A stretch of 18,102 nucleotides of DNA from Deltaproteobacteria bacterium. GTDB taxonomy: Bacteria; Desulfobacterota; DSM-4660; Desulfatiglandales; HGW-15. Under the pieces are notes generated by a model. It searched no databases. It had not been told where the DNA came from and worked only from the letters and a program-made list of their open reading frames with translations. Shown in pieces: positions 7,369-15,326 of this stretch. The stretch covers positions 1-18,102 of the forward strand of contig JAFGDF010000358.1 of assembly GCA_016932235.1 (NCBI GenBank), in the 5' to 3' direction. Both the position numbers and the translations under genes were made by a program. Every line of letters starts with the position of its first letter. Positions within the stretch are counted from its first letter, which is position 1.

Positions 7369-8946
7369 ATGAGAGACGATAAAAAATCCATAAAAATTTT
7401 TCCGGAGCATCAGGCCGGGATAATACCGCCTGATCCGGTAGCACCGGATTCTTTAAAGGGCATCCCCAGGGTGCAGACAAGGCCTTCCAGGTGGACGGGA
7501 CAGTCATGGAAGGGGTTCGTCAATTTCCTGCACGATAATGATATTATTGTCAGGGAGGACAGGCCCACATGCTCCTTGTATGTAACGGATGGTGGCGGGA
7601 TCGCCTATGGAATGCCCCGCGGTGTTGTTGGAGCAACCTCAACCGAACAGATATCCGTCATAATGAAGGCGGCCCAGAAATTCCGTGTACCCGTTAAGAC
7701 GCGCGGCGGGGCCCTTACCACGGAGGGTGAATCCGTTTCCTTTGGGGGTCTTCAGCTTGATATGACCGGAATGAGCAGGATCTTATCGATTGATGAAGAT
7801 GCGCTGACAGTAAGGACCCAGGCCGGAATATACTGGCACTCCCTGGCTGAGGCGCTCCGCAGGAAAAATCTCGATTATCTTTCAGCGCCATTAAATCTGA
7901 CATCCACTGTGGGAGGGACATTGTCAGTGGGCGGCATAGACATCAATTCCCCACGACTTGGCTGCAGCGCTGACCAGGCGATTTCGCTTCAAGTGGTTAT
8001 GCCCACAGGTGAGATAATGGAATGCTCTGAATCACATGATGCCGAACTCTTTGACAGGGTTCTTTTCGGATATGGTCAATTTGGTATCATAACAGAAGCA
8101 ACGCTCAGGATAAGACCGTTTACACCTATCAGCATGCATTATTTTTACTATAAATCCCTGAGGGCCTCGATTGAAGACCTTATCATGCTGATCAGGGCCG
8201 ATGCGGCGGATTATATCGGGATACTTACCATAATGGACAGGGCGATAAATCTTCTTGTGGCATTTGACTCGGAAGAAAGGAAGCGGACGTTCTTCTCGAA
8301 ATGGCGATCCAGTATAAAGGGGCATGGGGAGTTGAGTTTCGGATTGAAAATGGCCGCCCTTTACGCTATGCACCCCTGGAAAACAAAGGAAGCCCTTTAC
8401 CTGTTAGGTCGCAAGCGTGCGCTCATGCCCGAATTCAATCCCGGGCATCATATGAGGGATGGAAGGATCGTGGACCGAACAGTTGTTTTTTCAAAAGCTG
8501 TCTGGAAATTCTGGGGAGGAAGACAGATGGTAATACCCGACCTTGCCACCAGTGAAGATAAATTCGTTGAAGCGGTAGAAAGGGGAAACGCTGTTTGTAA
8601 AAAATATTTCCGGAATTATACCCTTTATTGCGTGGGCATAAAGCTCATGGGCAGCAAGCGTCGTTATGAAATGTCCTGCATTCCACCGGATGCAAATGGA
8701 TTTGCTTACGGATGCGAGTTTGAGCCCATGCTGGAAGGTGAAATATACGGTAATGATTATCTCCAGTCCTTTAAAAACGAGATATATGATATTGGTGTGG
8801 ATATGAAAACAAGTTACTACCGCTTCGGCGGGATGATGAAGGGCTATATCAGGAGGGTATTCGGTAATAATTTGGTTGACAGGCATCTCGCAATAAAACG
8901 CGAAATCGATCCTGCCATGATTTTAAACAGTGACGTGATTTTCTGA
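7369..8946 (+). CDS. FAD-linked oxidase (PCMH-type FAD domain), GlcD/cytokinin-dehydrogenase-like
   Basis: A 525-aa flavoprotein. The PCMH-type FAD domain spans about residues 80-255, with VKTRGGALTTEGESV (109-123), a substrate-side TQAGIYWHSLAEAL (150-163) and the signature TVGGTLSVGGI (180-190) followed by FGYGQFGIITEATLRI. The layout resembles cytokinin dehydrogenases and GlcD-type hydroxyacid dehydrogenases. The His that is flavinylated in the RGHGHS-type loop is missing, so FAD is probably bound non-covalently. Its stop is one base before the ATG of the Fe-S gene, so the two are translationally coupled and the Fe-S protein is the likely electron acceptor. The Shine-Dalgarno is weak. The substrate is unknown; a hydroxy-acid or alcohol is the usual kind. 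Confidence 0.88.
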   Translation: MRDDKKSIKIFPEHQAGIIPPDPVAPDSLKGIPRVQTRPSRWTGQSWKGFVNFLHDNDIIVREDRPTCSLYVTDGGGIAYGMPRGVVGATSTEQISVIMKAAQKFRVPVKTRGGALTTEGESVSFGGLQLDMTGMSRILSIDEDALTVRTQAGIYWHSLAEALRRKNLDYLSAPLNLTSTVGGTLSVGGIDINSPRLGCSADQAISLQVVMPTGEIMECSESHDAELFDRVLFGYGQFGIITEATLRIRPFTPISMHYFYYKSLRASIEDLIMLIRADAADYIGILTIMDRAINLLVAFDSEERKRTFFSKWRSSIKGHGELSFGLKMAALYAMHPWKTKEALYLLGRKRALMPEFNPGHHMRDGRIVDRTVVFSKAVWKFWGGRQMVIPDLATSEDKFVEAVERGNAVCKKYFRNYTLYCVGIKLMGSKRRYEMSCIPPDANGFAYGCEFEPMLEGEIYGNDYLQSFKNEIYDIGVDMKTSYYRFGGMMKGYIRRVFGNNLVDRHLAIKREIDPAMILNSDVIF

Positions 8947-8947
8947 A

Positions 8948-9922
8948 ATGAATGAAATAATTCGTAAAACCATTGAAAAATGCACGGGCTGCGACGTCTG
9001 CAAGCTTCCATGCCCTGTGTGGAGACAGACCCGTGACCCAGCTCTCACTTTTTCAGGTCGCGCCAAGGCATTACAGGGGGGGGCGTCTCCTGAGGATCTT
9101 CATAAGTCTCTTATGGCCTGCATACTTTGCGGTTCATGCGGACCGGCCTGTCCTGAGAATATCGACACATTGGAAACGACTCTATATCTCAGGGCCTATC
9201 TGATGGGACTTGGTTTCGCCCCTTTTCCGGCCCAACCACTTTCTCCAGGCTCTTCACATGGAAGAATAGATTATGCATTGAAGAATTATGACAGGAGAAC
9301 ATTCCTTCCATGTGAACCCATTCTGGAAAATACCACGATCTTAAATAGAATTGAAAAACTGCTGGGGAATGAAATCCCTGTATCCATAGGAGATGGCCCA
9401 TGGACTGCAATTTCTTCAGGCATCCGGGCAGGATTCTGCCGTTCACAGGGTTTAAAGGCGCAGATAAGACAAGCGTTCAGGGAAACAGATGAACTTATTG
9501 TGTCTGACGGATTACTGCTGCAGAAATTACGGGGATGGCTTCCAGACGTCCGTGTGATGGGGCTTGGAGAAGCGCTTATCCGTCTGCCCGGGATTCATGG
9601 GGCATTGAGGAGTTCCGACTTTTACATTATTGAAAGCACCGCATTTCATTCTGATTACAGCCGACTCATATCCCTGTATGATCATGTTCGCGCTGAAACG
9701 GGTTGCAGGATGAACCTCGATCTTCAAAGAATAGCTATCCCCACCGGTTCTTCATGCCCGCAGGATCGATATGATTCAAATCAGGTTGATCCCCTTGAAC
9801 AGGCCCGGTGGATAATCAACGAATCAGAATTCAAACGTATCGTTGTGGAGAGTATGTATGATCTTGATGTTTTCAGAAAAATAACCGGCAGTCCGGTAAT
9901 TCATGTCTCGGAGCTGGTTTAA
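8948..9922 (+). CDS. Fe-S oxidoreductase subunit with two [4Fe-4S] motifs, GlcF/HdrD-like but without CCG domains
   Basis: This 324-aa protein has two ferredoxin-type cluster motifs near the N-terminus: C12, C15, C18, C22 followed by Pro (CTGCDVCKLPCP), and C58, C61, C64, C68 followed by Pro (CILCGSCGPACP). GlcF, LldE and HdrD relatives normally carry one or two CCG domains after these. Here the C-terminal 220 residues contain only isolated cysteines (e.g. GFCRSQG, SSCPQDRYD) and no CCG pair. The protein probably transfers electrons from the coupled FAD oxidase to a membrane or soluble acceptor. It starts one base after the oxidase stop. The unusual C-terminus makes the physiological partner uncertain. 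Confidence 0.85.
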   Translation: MNEIIRKTIEKCTGCDVCKLPCPVWRQTRDPALTFSGRAKALQGGASPEDLHKSLMACILCGSCGPACPENIDTLETTLYLRAYLMGLGFAPFPAQPLSPGSSHGRIDYALKNYDRRTFLPCEPILENTTILNRIEKLLGNEIPVSIGDGPWTAISSGIRAGFCRSQGLKAQIRQAFRETDELIVSDGLLLQKLRGWLPDVRVMGLGEALIRLPGIHGALRSSDFYIIESTAFHSDYSRLISLYDHVRAETGCRMNLDLQRIAIPTGSSCPQDRYDSNQVDPLEQARWIINESEFKRIVVESMYDLDVFRKITGSPVIHVSELV

Positions 9923-9926
9923 TAAG

Positions 9927-10027
9927 AACCGCCAAGGCGCCAAGGTCACGAGGGAGGAATATTCATCCTGCCTACGGCAAGAGAAAAACAAATAAAAGTT
10001 CTTGGCGAACTTTGTGTCTTTGCGGTT
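9927..10027. repeat. palindromic dispersed-repeat element between Fe-S and GGR genes
   Basis: AACCGCCAAGGCGCCAAGG near 9927 and the reverse complement of CTTTGTGTCTTTGCGGTT ending at 10027 agree at roughly three quarters of positions over about 26 bp. The arms are built from a CGC-CAAG/AAAG period of six to nine bases. From general knowledge, elements of this AACCGC...GCGGTT type recur in many environmental bacterial genomes. It occupies most of the 146-bp gap and could form a long hairpin in the transcript, reducing read-through to the next gene. Confidence 0.65.
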
Positions 10028-10068
10028 AAATACTTCAATCCTTAAAAAACCGTTGTTGGATAAGCTTA

Positions 10069-11295
10069 ATGCAGGTTAATTCAGGTACAAGAAAAGTTGA
10101 TGTTGCAATAGTCGGGGCCGGTCTCTCAGGAGCGGCATGCGCGAAGCGTCTTGTTGATGCCGGATACGAGACGATCGTACTTGAGAAGAAAAAACTTCCC
10201 CGGCACAAAGTGTGCAGCGGAATCCTTTCTCCCCGGGGACATCGCTTCCTTATAGAGAATTTTGGGCCGCTGCCGAGAGAGATTCTCCATGTGCCGACAT
10301 ATTGCCGCGGGGTCACCTTTCATTTTCCCAGCATGCGCTCCCTTTCCATGGACTTTGACGGCGGACCAACACCGCATCTGCACCGTACATACGCCGACTA
10401 CTGGGCAATACAGCGAAGCGGGGCAGAAGTCCATGAGAACACCACATTTAAAACACTTTCGGATAAAGGTAAATACATTGATCTGAAAGCCCAAAAAGAG
10501 ACTGAAACGTTGCAATACAGGGCCAGGGTTGTAATCGGCGCTGACGGGCCCACATCCCGTGTGATCCGCTCTATATATCCGCACTATCGAAAACAGATCC
10601 CGTGGTTCGTGGTCGGACAGAAATTTCATGATATTGTTGAATGTCCTCTGGATGATGAATATTTCCATTTCTGGTTCCACCCCGGCCTGGGTTTTTATAC
10701 CTGGAGCCACGCGCGGGGAGGAAAGCAGATTGTAGGTGTCGGTTTTCCAAGGGGAGAAAATCTTAACGTCCGTCACCAAAAATTCGTCGAGTATCTTGAA
10801 AACTGTCATGGGGTCAGGCTTGTTCCGACGGACCTTTCAGAAGCTTGCCCTGAAAATTTCGGTCTTTCGCTGATCAACCGGTACGTGTTCGGAAGGGGGA
10901 ATATCATTATAACGGGCCAGGCCGCGGGGTTCCTTAACATGATGGCGGAGGGGATGAGCTGCGCGCTCCATTCAGGCGCCATCGCGGGCGAGGCCGTGGT
11001 TGAGACATTCCGCCGAAACAGGCCTCTCCAGGAAATCTATCGCCGTATGATCGCCTCCGAGGTAAGGAGGTGCAGCGATCAGTGGAATCCCTTCAAGATT
11101 GCCTTCGGCAGGCCCCATGAGGCCGACTTTCGCGGGGCGTTAAAAAAGAAAAGGATATCCGAACGGATCAGTATCCTCGGGGATATATGGAAGTTCATTC
11201 GGATCTTCTCGCGGTATAACTGGGGCCGTCAGATCCTCCGGCAGGCAATAGGCAGGCTTTTTCGCGACGGTTATTCACCACACAGATGGCTTTGA
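10069..11295 (+). CDS. geranylgeranyl-reductase-family FAD-dependent oxidoreductase
   Basis: A 408-aa flavoprotein of the GGR superfamily. Visible features are the N-terminal dinucleotide fold VAIVGAGLSGAACAKRL (12-28) with the acidic strand end VLEK, the family signature HKVCSGILSPRG (46-57), the second FAD strand VVIGADGPTSR (154-164), and the third FAD motif GRGNIIITGQAAGFLNMMAEGM (positions 275-296, key residues G283, G287, E294, G295). Members saturate isoprenoid chains of lipids or quinones, or hydroxylate/reduce small cofactors, with an external electron donor. The C-terminal 90 residues are basic and helical and may contact the membrane. The ATG at 10069 has no clear Shine-Dalgarno. 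Same strand as the FAD/Fe-S pair, separated by the palindromic repeat; a link with them as electron donors is plausible but inferred. Confidence 0.88.
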   Translation: MQVNSGTRKVDVAIVGAGLSGAACAKRLVDAGYETIVLEKKKLPRHKVCSGILSPRGHRFLIENFGPLPREILHVPTYCRGVTFHFPSMRSLSMDFDGGPTPHLHRTYADYWAIQRSGAEVHENTTFKTLSDKGKYIDLKAQKETETLQYRARVVIGADGPTSRVIRSIYPHYRKQIPWFVVGQKFHDIVECPLDDEYFHFWFHPGLGFYTWSHARGGKQIVGVGFPRGENLNVRHQKFVEYLENCHGVRLVPTDLSEACPENFGLSLINRYVFGRGNIIITGQAAGFLNMMAEGMSCALHSGAIAGEAVVETFRRNRPLQEIYRRMIASEVRRCSDQWNPFKIAFGRPHEADFRGALKKKRISERISILGDIWKFIRIFSRYNWGRQILRQAIGRLFRDGYSPHRWL

Positions 11296-11305
11296 TTCAA
11301 AAATT

Positions 11306-11578
11306 CTATTCATTTCCTTTCCCAGCAACTTTCTCCACCTTTAATTGTATATCATTACCCATATCATATTCGGATAGAATAACACCGCCGTTATGCTGGA
11401 TTACGATCTTGATTTTTTCATACTTATCCTTCTCAAGGATAAAACTGAATGATCTTCCAGGGGGCAATATTCTGAGACATAAACTTACGTCATGGTATGC
11501 CCTTCAGCAATCTCCTCTGTAATCTATTATGTCCTCTGATATGCTGATCTCTCTAACCATAGGTTTTTCATCTTCCAT
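11306..11578 (-). CDS. candidate TusA-like small protein with in-frame TGA at codon 25 (selenocysteine or nonsense)
   Basis: From the ATG at 11578 the frame is open for 24 codons, meets TGA at 11506-11504, then stays open for 65 more codons to TAG at 11308-11306. The product would be 90 residues. The pattern DYRGDC-TGA-RAY (19-28), then LPPGRSFSFIL, a helix (KYEKIKIVIQHNGG) and two short strands matches the beta-alpha-beta-alpha-beta-beta order of TusA/SirA proteins. Counting from the Asp of DxRGxxC, the TGA falls on the catalytic cysteine; the Pro that usually follows is Arg. Ten bases after the TGA the minus-strand RNA can form CAUGA/UUAUG around a loop containing GU, as a bacterial SECIS would. 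It lies 74 bp downstream of yigZ on the same strand. No good Shine-Dalgarno and no alternative start after the TGA. A broken gene is the alternative. Confidence 0.5.
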
Positions 11579-11652
11579 TCTGTGTTGAAATAATCAAAAA
11601 GACAGGATATTTCATGAGTTTTGGGCCCTCTTTAACCCGGACATTAAGGTTA

Positions 11653-12300
11653 TCAGACTATTTCTGATTGCAGATCATAAAAACGGATGCGTCCTCCGCT
11701 TTTATCCATCAGGATTCTTTTCACTTCATTAAATCGAGCGACCGGCACGAGAAATTTTGCGATGACGCCATCATTAATGTATTCTTGAGATAAAATCTTA
11801 AGAGAAAAATTATTTACGGCATGCATTATATCACCGGTGAAGTCATAAGGATAAAAGCATGCGAACTCCCGAGTTTTCCATACAGTAATCTTCTCCGATT
11901 TTTCCACAGCCCTCCCGGCGGAGCGGCCGTAAGCTCTTGCCAGACCGCCGGTGCCCAGTTTTGTGCCGCCGAAATACCTGACAACCGCGATAAGAACATT
12001 GAAATATTCCGCGGACTTGATTTCGTTGTATATCGGGATGCCGGCAGTCCCGGAAGGCTCCCCGTCATCATTATATCGAAATGAATCTTCCTTTCCCTGC
12101 CCCAAGCGATATGCGAAACAGATATGCGTGGAATCATGAAATTCCTTCCGCAGACGATTCAAGATGGATTCGGCATCACCTTTTGTCTCTATGGGGTGGA
12201 TAAAGGAGATGAAGCGCGAGTCCTTTTCTTTAATCTCCACAGGACCGGCGGGCTCACGGATGGTGAAAAACTGTTCAGGTTCTCTTTGATCTGTATTCAT
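11653..12300 (-). CDS. yigZ: YigZ/IMPACT family protein (UPF0029)
   Basis: The 215-aa protein has the family order: an N-terminal IMPACT domain with KDSRFISFIHPI (26-37), DDGEPSGTAGIPI (78-90) and the hallmark VVRYFGGTKLGTGGLARAY (106-124), then a small C-terminal DUF1949-like ferredoxin fold (about 140-210). The length is typical of bacterial YigZ (about 205 aa). The family is implicated in translation-related regulation by homology to eukaryotic IMPACT, but the bacterial function is not settled. The ATG at 12300 is the only credible start, yet a 67-bp dispersed repeat ends exactly at that ATG, so the original leader seems replaced; no clear Shine-Dalgarno is present. The gene follows fumarase on the same strand with a 119-bp gap. 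Confidence 0.92.
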   Translation of the reverse strand: MNTDQREPEQFFTIREPAGPVEIKEKDSRFISFIHPIETKGDAESILNRLRKEFHDSTHICFAYRLGQGKEDSFRYNDDGEPSGTAGIPIYNEIKSAEYFNVLIAVVRYFGGTKLGTGGLARAYGRSAGRAVEKSEKITVWKTREFACFYPYDFTGDIMHAVNNFSLKILSQEYINDGVIAKFLVPVARFNEVKRILMDKSGGRIRFYDLQSEIV

Positions 12301-12366
12301 CTAACACGAAAATAAAGTCTAAAAATGTCGGTATATAATCCAACATTATGTCTAAAGACCGCGGCC
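12300..12366. repeat. dispersed repeat, copy 2, abutting the yigZ start codon
   Basis: Aligns without gaps to 4261-4327 with about ten differences over 67 bp. This copy is shorter in context: the flanks beyond CGGCC and before the ATG of yigZ do not match copy 1. An ACGAG-CGAA-CTCGT mini-hairpin lies just beyond it (around 12382-12395), close to the fumarase stop codon. Confidence 0.75.
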
Positions 12367-12419
12367 TGGGGAGCCCTTTTTACGAGCGAACTCGTTCCTA
12401 GCCAGTTTTTACGCATCCA

Positions 12420-14030
12420 TTATCCAACCGTCTTGAAAAAGTCGTTTCCCTTGTTATCCACAATGATAAAAGCGGGAAAATCTTTCACCGTTATCTCGTA
12501 TATTGCCTCCATGCCCAGTTCAGGATACTCAAGAAGTTTCTGGTCCGTAATACACTCTTTTCCAAGACGCGCAGCCGCGCCTCCTATGGAACCAAGATAA
12601 AAACCCCCGTACTTTTTACATGAATCCGTCACAATCTGCGCGCGGTTTCCCTTTGCCAGCATGATCATTGAAGCGCCCCGCTCCTGAAATATCGGAACAT
12701 AGGTGTCCATTCTCCCTGCCGTGGTCGGTCCAAGTGAACCGCAGGCGTATCCAGGCGGCGTCTTGGCAGGGCCGGCATAGTAGATTATGTGATCCCTGAA
12801 GTATTGAGGCAGATCCTCTCCCCTGTCCAGTCTTTCCTTGAGCTTCGCATGCGCGATGTCTCTTGCCACTATGATCTTACCGGACAGCATTAACCTGGTG
12901 GCCACCGGATACTTATCCAGTTCAGTCAGGATATCCTTCATGGGCTGCTCAAGGTCAATGTGAACTTCCTCTTTCTGGGTCCCGGACCTTTCAGGGAGGA
13001 ACCTTGCCGGGTCTGTTACCAGTTTTTCCAGAAAGATGCCATCCTTCGTGATCTTGGCCTTGATATTCCTGTGGGCTGAACAGCTTACACCCATTCCAAT
13101 GGGGCACGAAGCACCGTGTCTGGGCAACCTGATTATCCTCGTATCCAGGCAAAAATACTTGCCCCCGAACTGCGCTCCCAGGCCAAGTTCCCGTGCGCGG
13201 TTCAAAAGTTCCTTCTCAAGATGCCTGTCCCTGAATGCTCGTCCGTGCTCGTTTCCGGTTTCGGGCAAAGTATCAAGATAACCTGCGGCAGCAAGCTTTA
13301 CGGTTTTAAGATTGATTTCCGGTGACGTCCCTCCCACGACGAAGGCCAGGTGATATGGGGGACATGCCGCTGTTCCAAGACTCTTCATCTTCTCCGTCAG
13401 AAAGTCTATGAAGGTATTGCGGTTGAGCACTGCCTTTGTCTCCTGAAAAAGATATGTCTTATTTGAAGAGCCGCCTCCCTTTGCGATAAAGAGGAATCTG
13501 TATTCATCTCCCTGGGTGGCATAAAGATCAATCTGGGCCGGAAGATTGCATCCGGTATTCTTTTCTTCATACATGTCCAGCGGAGCGTTTTGAGAATAAC
13601 GGAGGTTATTCTTTGTATATGCGTTAAAGATTCCTTCCGACAGGGCATCCTCATCACAGATTCCCGACCACACCTGCTGTCCCTTCTTGCCGATCACAGT
13701 AGCCGTTCCGGTATCCTGGCACATAGGGAACTCGCCCTCGGCGGAGATAACAGCGTTTTTAATCATCTCGATGGCCACGTACCTGTCGTTTTCGGACGCC
13801 TCCGGGTCATCCAGGATATCCCTTGTCTGCTGAAGGTGAGATTCCCTCAGGAGATGGGAGGCATCCCTGAAGGCTTCCTCAGCGAGCAGAGTCAAACCTT
13901 TCTTTTCGATTTTGACTATCTCTTTTCCTTCAAAATTTCCCGTTGAAACATACTCCTTCGTGATCATGCGGTATTCCGTAGAATCATCTCCCAGCGGGAA
14001 TAAATCCTGATAAATATATTCAGTTGTCAT
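12420..14030 (-). CDS. fumA: class I fumarate hydratase, single-chain [4Fe-4S] type (FumA/FumB-like)
   Basis: Interconverts fumarate and malate using an oxygen-sensitive [4Fe-4S] cluster. The 536-aa chain aligns end to end with the E. coli FumA/FumB type: [24 protein letters not shown] with C104, [33 protein letters not shown] with C223, [24 protein letters not shown] with C317, and the C-terminal [31 protein letters not shown]104, C223 and C317 are the expected cluster ligands. I start at ATG 14030, seven codons inside the longest frame, because GGAGAG lies at proper spacing and homologues begin there. It is downstream of malate dehydrogenase on the same strand, with a 15-bp perfect hairpin in the leader. 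Works with the two upstream genes to link pyruvate to fumarate. Confidence 0.96.
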   Translation of the reverse strand: MTTEYIYQDLFPLGDDSTEYRMITKEYVSTGNFEGKEIVKIEKKGLTLLAEEAFRDASHLLRESHLQQTRDILDDPEASENDRYVAIEMIKNAVISAEGEFPMCQDTGTATVIGKKGQQVWSGICDEDALSEGIFNAYTKNNLRYSQNAPLDMYEEKNTGCNLPAQIDLYATQGDEYRFLFIAKGGGSSNKTYLFQETKAVLNRNTFIDFLTEKMKSLGTAACPPYHLAFVVGGTSPEINLKTVKLAAAGYLDTLPETGNEHGRAFRDRHLEKELLNRARELGLGAQFGGKYFCLDTRIIRLPRHGASCPIGMGVSCSAHRNIKAKITKDGIFLEKLVTDPARFLPERSGTQKEEVHIDLEQPMKDILTELDKYPVATRLMLSGKIIVARDIAHAKLKERLDRGEDLPQYFRDHIIYYAGPAKTPPGYACGSLGPTTAGRMDTYVPIFQERGASMIMLAKGNRAQIVTDSCKKYGGFYLGSIGGAAARLGKECITDQKLLEYPELGMEAIYEITVKDFPAFIIVDNKGNDFFKTVG

Positions 14031-14043
14031 AATTCTCTCCATA

Positions 14044-14083
14044 AAGCACATAGCCCTGACCAGACAGGCAGGGCTATGTGCTT
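14044..14083 (-). promoter_or_regulatory. perfect 15-bp stem hairpin in the fumarase leader
   Basis: AAGCACATAGCCCTG (14044-14058) and CAGGGCTATGTGCTT (14069-14083) are perfect inverted copies around a 10-nt loop. On the minus-strand transcript the hairpin ends 13 nt before the fumarase ATG, immediately before the Shine-Dalgarno, and is followed by UUUAU. It could act as an attenuator or weak terminator for mdh transcripts, as an mRNA-stabilising or processing site, or, as DNA, as an operator. Confidence 0.6.
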
Positions 14084-14147
14084 AAATATTTTAAAAGCTC
14101 GAATGGAAACCTTACAAAACCGGGTTTCATCAGAATCAAAGGCACAG

Positions 14148-14253
14148 TAAAAAGCTCCAGATGCGGTGCGCGCAAATCTTGAGGAATGAGGAGCACGTGA
14201 AAGTACGCTACAACAAAGAAAGATAAAGCGAAACGCCGCAGATGGATTTTTTA
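14148..14253. repeat. structured intergenic element with imperfect inverted ends, between mdh and fumarase
   Basis: The left end TAAAAAGCTCCAGATGCGG (14148-14166) and the right end CCGCAGATGGATTTTTTA (14236-14253) are imperfect inverted copies (mismatches in the CCAGATG core). The middle holds GCGCGCAAAT, GAGGAATGAGGAGCAC and AAAGTACGC blocks. From general knowledge this block order resembles a short repeat seen between genes in several deltaproteobacteria, but I cannot confirm that here. It lies just past the mdh stop on the minus strand, so it may serve as the mdh 3-prime structure. Confidence 0.5.
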
Positions 14254-14261
14254 GGAAGCCG

Positions 14262-15200
14262 TCAACCTTTCAATCTCTTAATATCATCCACTAAGCCCTG
14301 TACCGCTGCCGCCGAACTCTTCAGTGCCTTATCCTCTTCCTCTGTCAATTTAATTTCTATCACCTCTTCTATCCCATCTGATCCAAGCTTTACAGGCACT
14401 CCGATAAAAAGGTCCTTGATTCCGTATTCACCTGTCAGGTATGCCGCACACGGAAGGATCTTCTTCTTGTCCTTCAGGATTGCTTCCGCCATTTCAACGG
14501 CTGCGGCGGAAGGCGCATAATAAGCGCTTCCGGTCTTTAGGAGCCCCACGATCTCGGCGCCGCCGTTCCTTGTCCTTTCAACGATGGCATCGATCCGCTC
14601 CTGGGGAATAAGGGCCGGAATCGGGATCCCCGCCACAGTGGAATAACGGGGCAGCGGAACCATAGTATCGCCGTGCCCGCCAAGGACGAACGCCTGAATA
14701 TTCTCCACCGAAACATTCAGTTCCATTGAGATAAACGAACGGAAACGCGCTGAATCAAGAACTCCAGCCATTCCCATTACCCTGTTCCTGGGAAAACCGC
14801 TTGTATCAAATGCCACATGACACATCGCGTCCAGCGGATTGCTCACGATAATCAGGACTGACTCGGGAGCGACAGCGGCCACTTCCTTTACAACAGATTC
14901 CATAATCCCCATATTTGTATTCAAGAGATCATCCCTGCTCATTCCTGGTTTTCTCGGGATCCCCGCGGTGATGATCACAATTGCGGAATCTTTTGCCATA
15001 CTGTAGTCACCGGTGACTCCGATTATATTGGAATCATATTTCTCCACAGGAGCGGTCTCCATAAGGTCAAGGGCTTTACCGGCGGGAACACCTTCAAGGA
15101 CATCAATCAGGACAACATCCCCGAGTTCCTTTTCCGCCGCCCTCATAGCAGCGGTAGCACCGACATTACCCGCACCAACAACCGTAATTTTTTTTCTCAT
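14262..15200 (-). CDS. mdh: NAD-dependent malate dehydrogenase, LDH-like type
   Basis: Interconverts malate and oxaloacetate. The 312-aa protein has the Rossmann motif [10 protein letters not shown] (7-16), D33 at the end of the second strand (VLIDV), which favours NAD over NADP, the mobile loop [15 protein letters not shown] (79-93) with R83 and R89, SNPLD (120-124) with N121, the arginine R152 and the catalytic GGHGDTMVP (174-182) with H176. The Arg at the substrate-discriminating loop marks malate rather than lactate specificity. A strong AAAGGAGG lies before the ATG. Sits between the carboxyltransferase and fumarase on the same strand, as expected for the C4 segment of the methylmalonyl-CoA pathway or a partial TCA cycle. 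Confidence 0.96.
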   Translation of the reverse strand: MRKKITVVGAGNVGATAAMRAAEKELGDVVLIDVLEGVPAGKALDLMETAPVEKYDSNIIGVTGDYSMAKDSAIVIITAGIPRKPGMSRDDLLNTNMGIMESVVKEVAAVAPESVLIIVSNPLDAMCHVAFDTSGFPRNRVMGMAGVLDSARFRSFISMELNVSVENIQAFVLGGHGDTMVPLPRYSTVAGIPIPALIPQERIDAIVERTRNGGAEIVGLLKTGSAYYAPSAAAVEMAEAILKDKKKILPCAAYLTGEYGIKDLFIGVPVKLGSDGIEEVIEIKLTEEEDKALKSSAAAVQGLVDDIKRLKG

Positions 15201-15280
15201 CGTTCTTTTCCTCCTTTTAGGTATGAATTGAATAAACTGGTTTTTATTATTATGTCTTTATCAAATCGGAAAACATGAAA

Positions 15281-15326
15281 GCGGCATAGCCGCATTATAT
15301 AAAATCCCGTGATAGGGATTTTATAT
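15281..15326 (-). terminator. two stacked hairpins at the end of the carboxyltransferase gene
   Basis: ATATAAAATCCC (15297-15308) and GGGATTTTATAT (15315-15326) form a perfect 12-bp stem with a 6-nt loop whose arm touches the stop codon. Directly after it on the minus strand comes GCGGC-TAT-GCCGC (15281-15293), followed by only UUUC. Neither has a proper U-run, so partial termination or protection of the upstream mRNA segment is more likely than full termination. Confidence 0.5.

Noticed and set aside
10126..10809. Long frame antisense to the geranylgeranyl-reductase-family gene
   Set aside because: The plus strand carries clear FAD-binding motifs over the same bases; the antisense product has no coherent domain pattern.
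11286..11522. Plus-strand frame after the geranylgeranyl-reductase-family gene
   Set aside because: It is antisense to the TusA-like minus-strand frame, has no ribosome-binding site and its composition is Phe/Ser/Ile-rich as expected of antisense.
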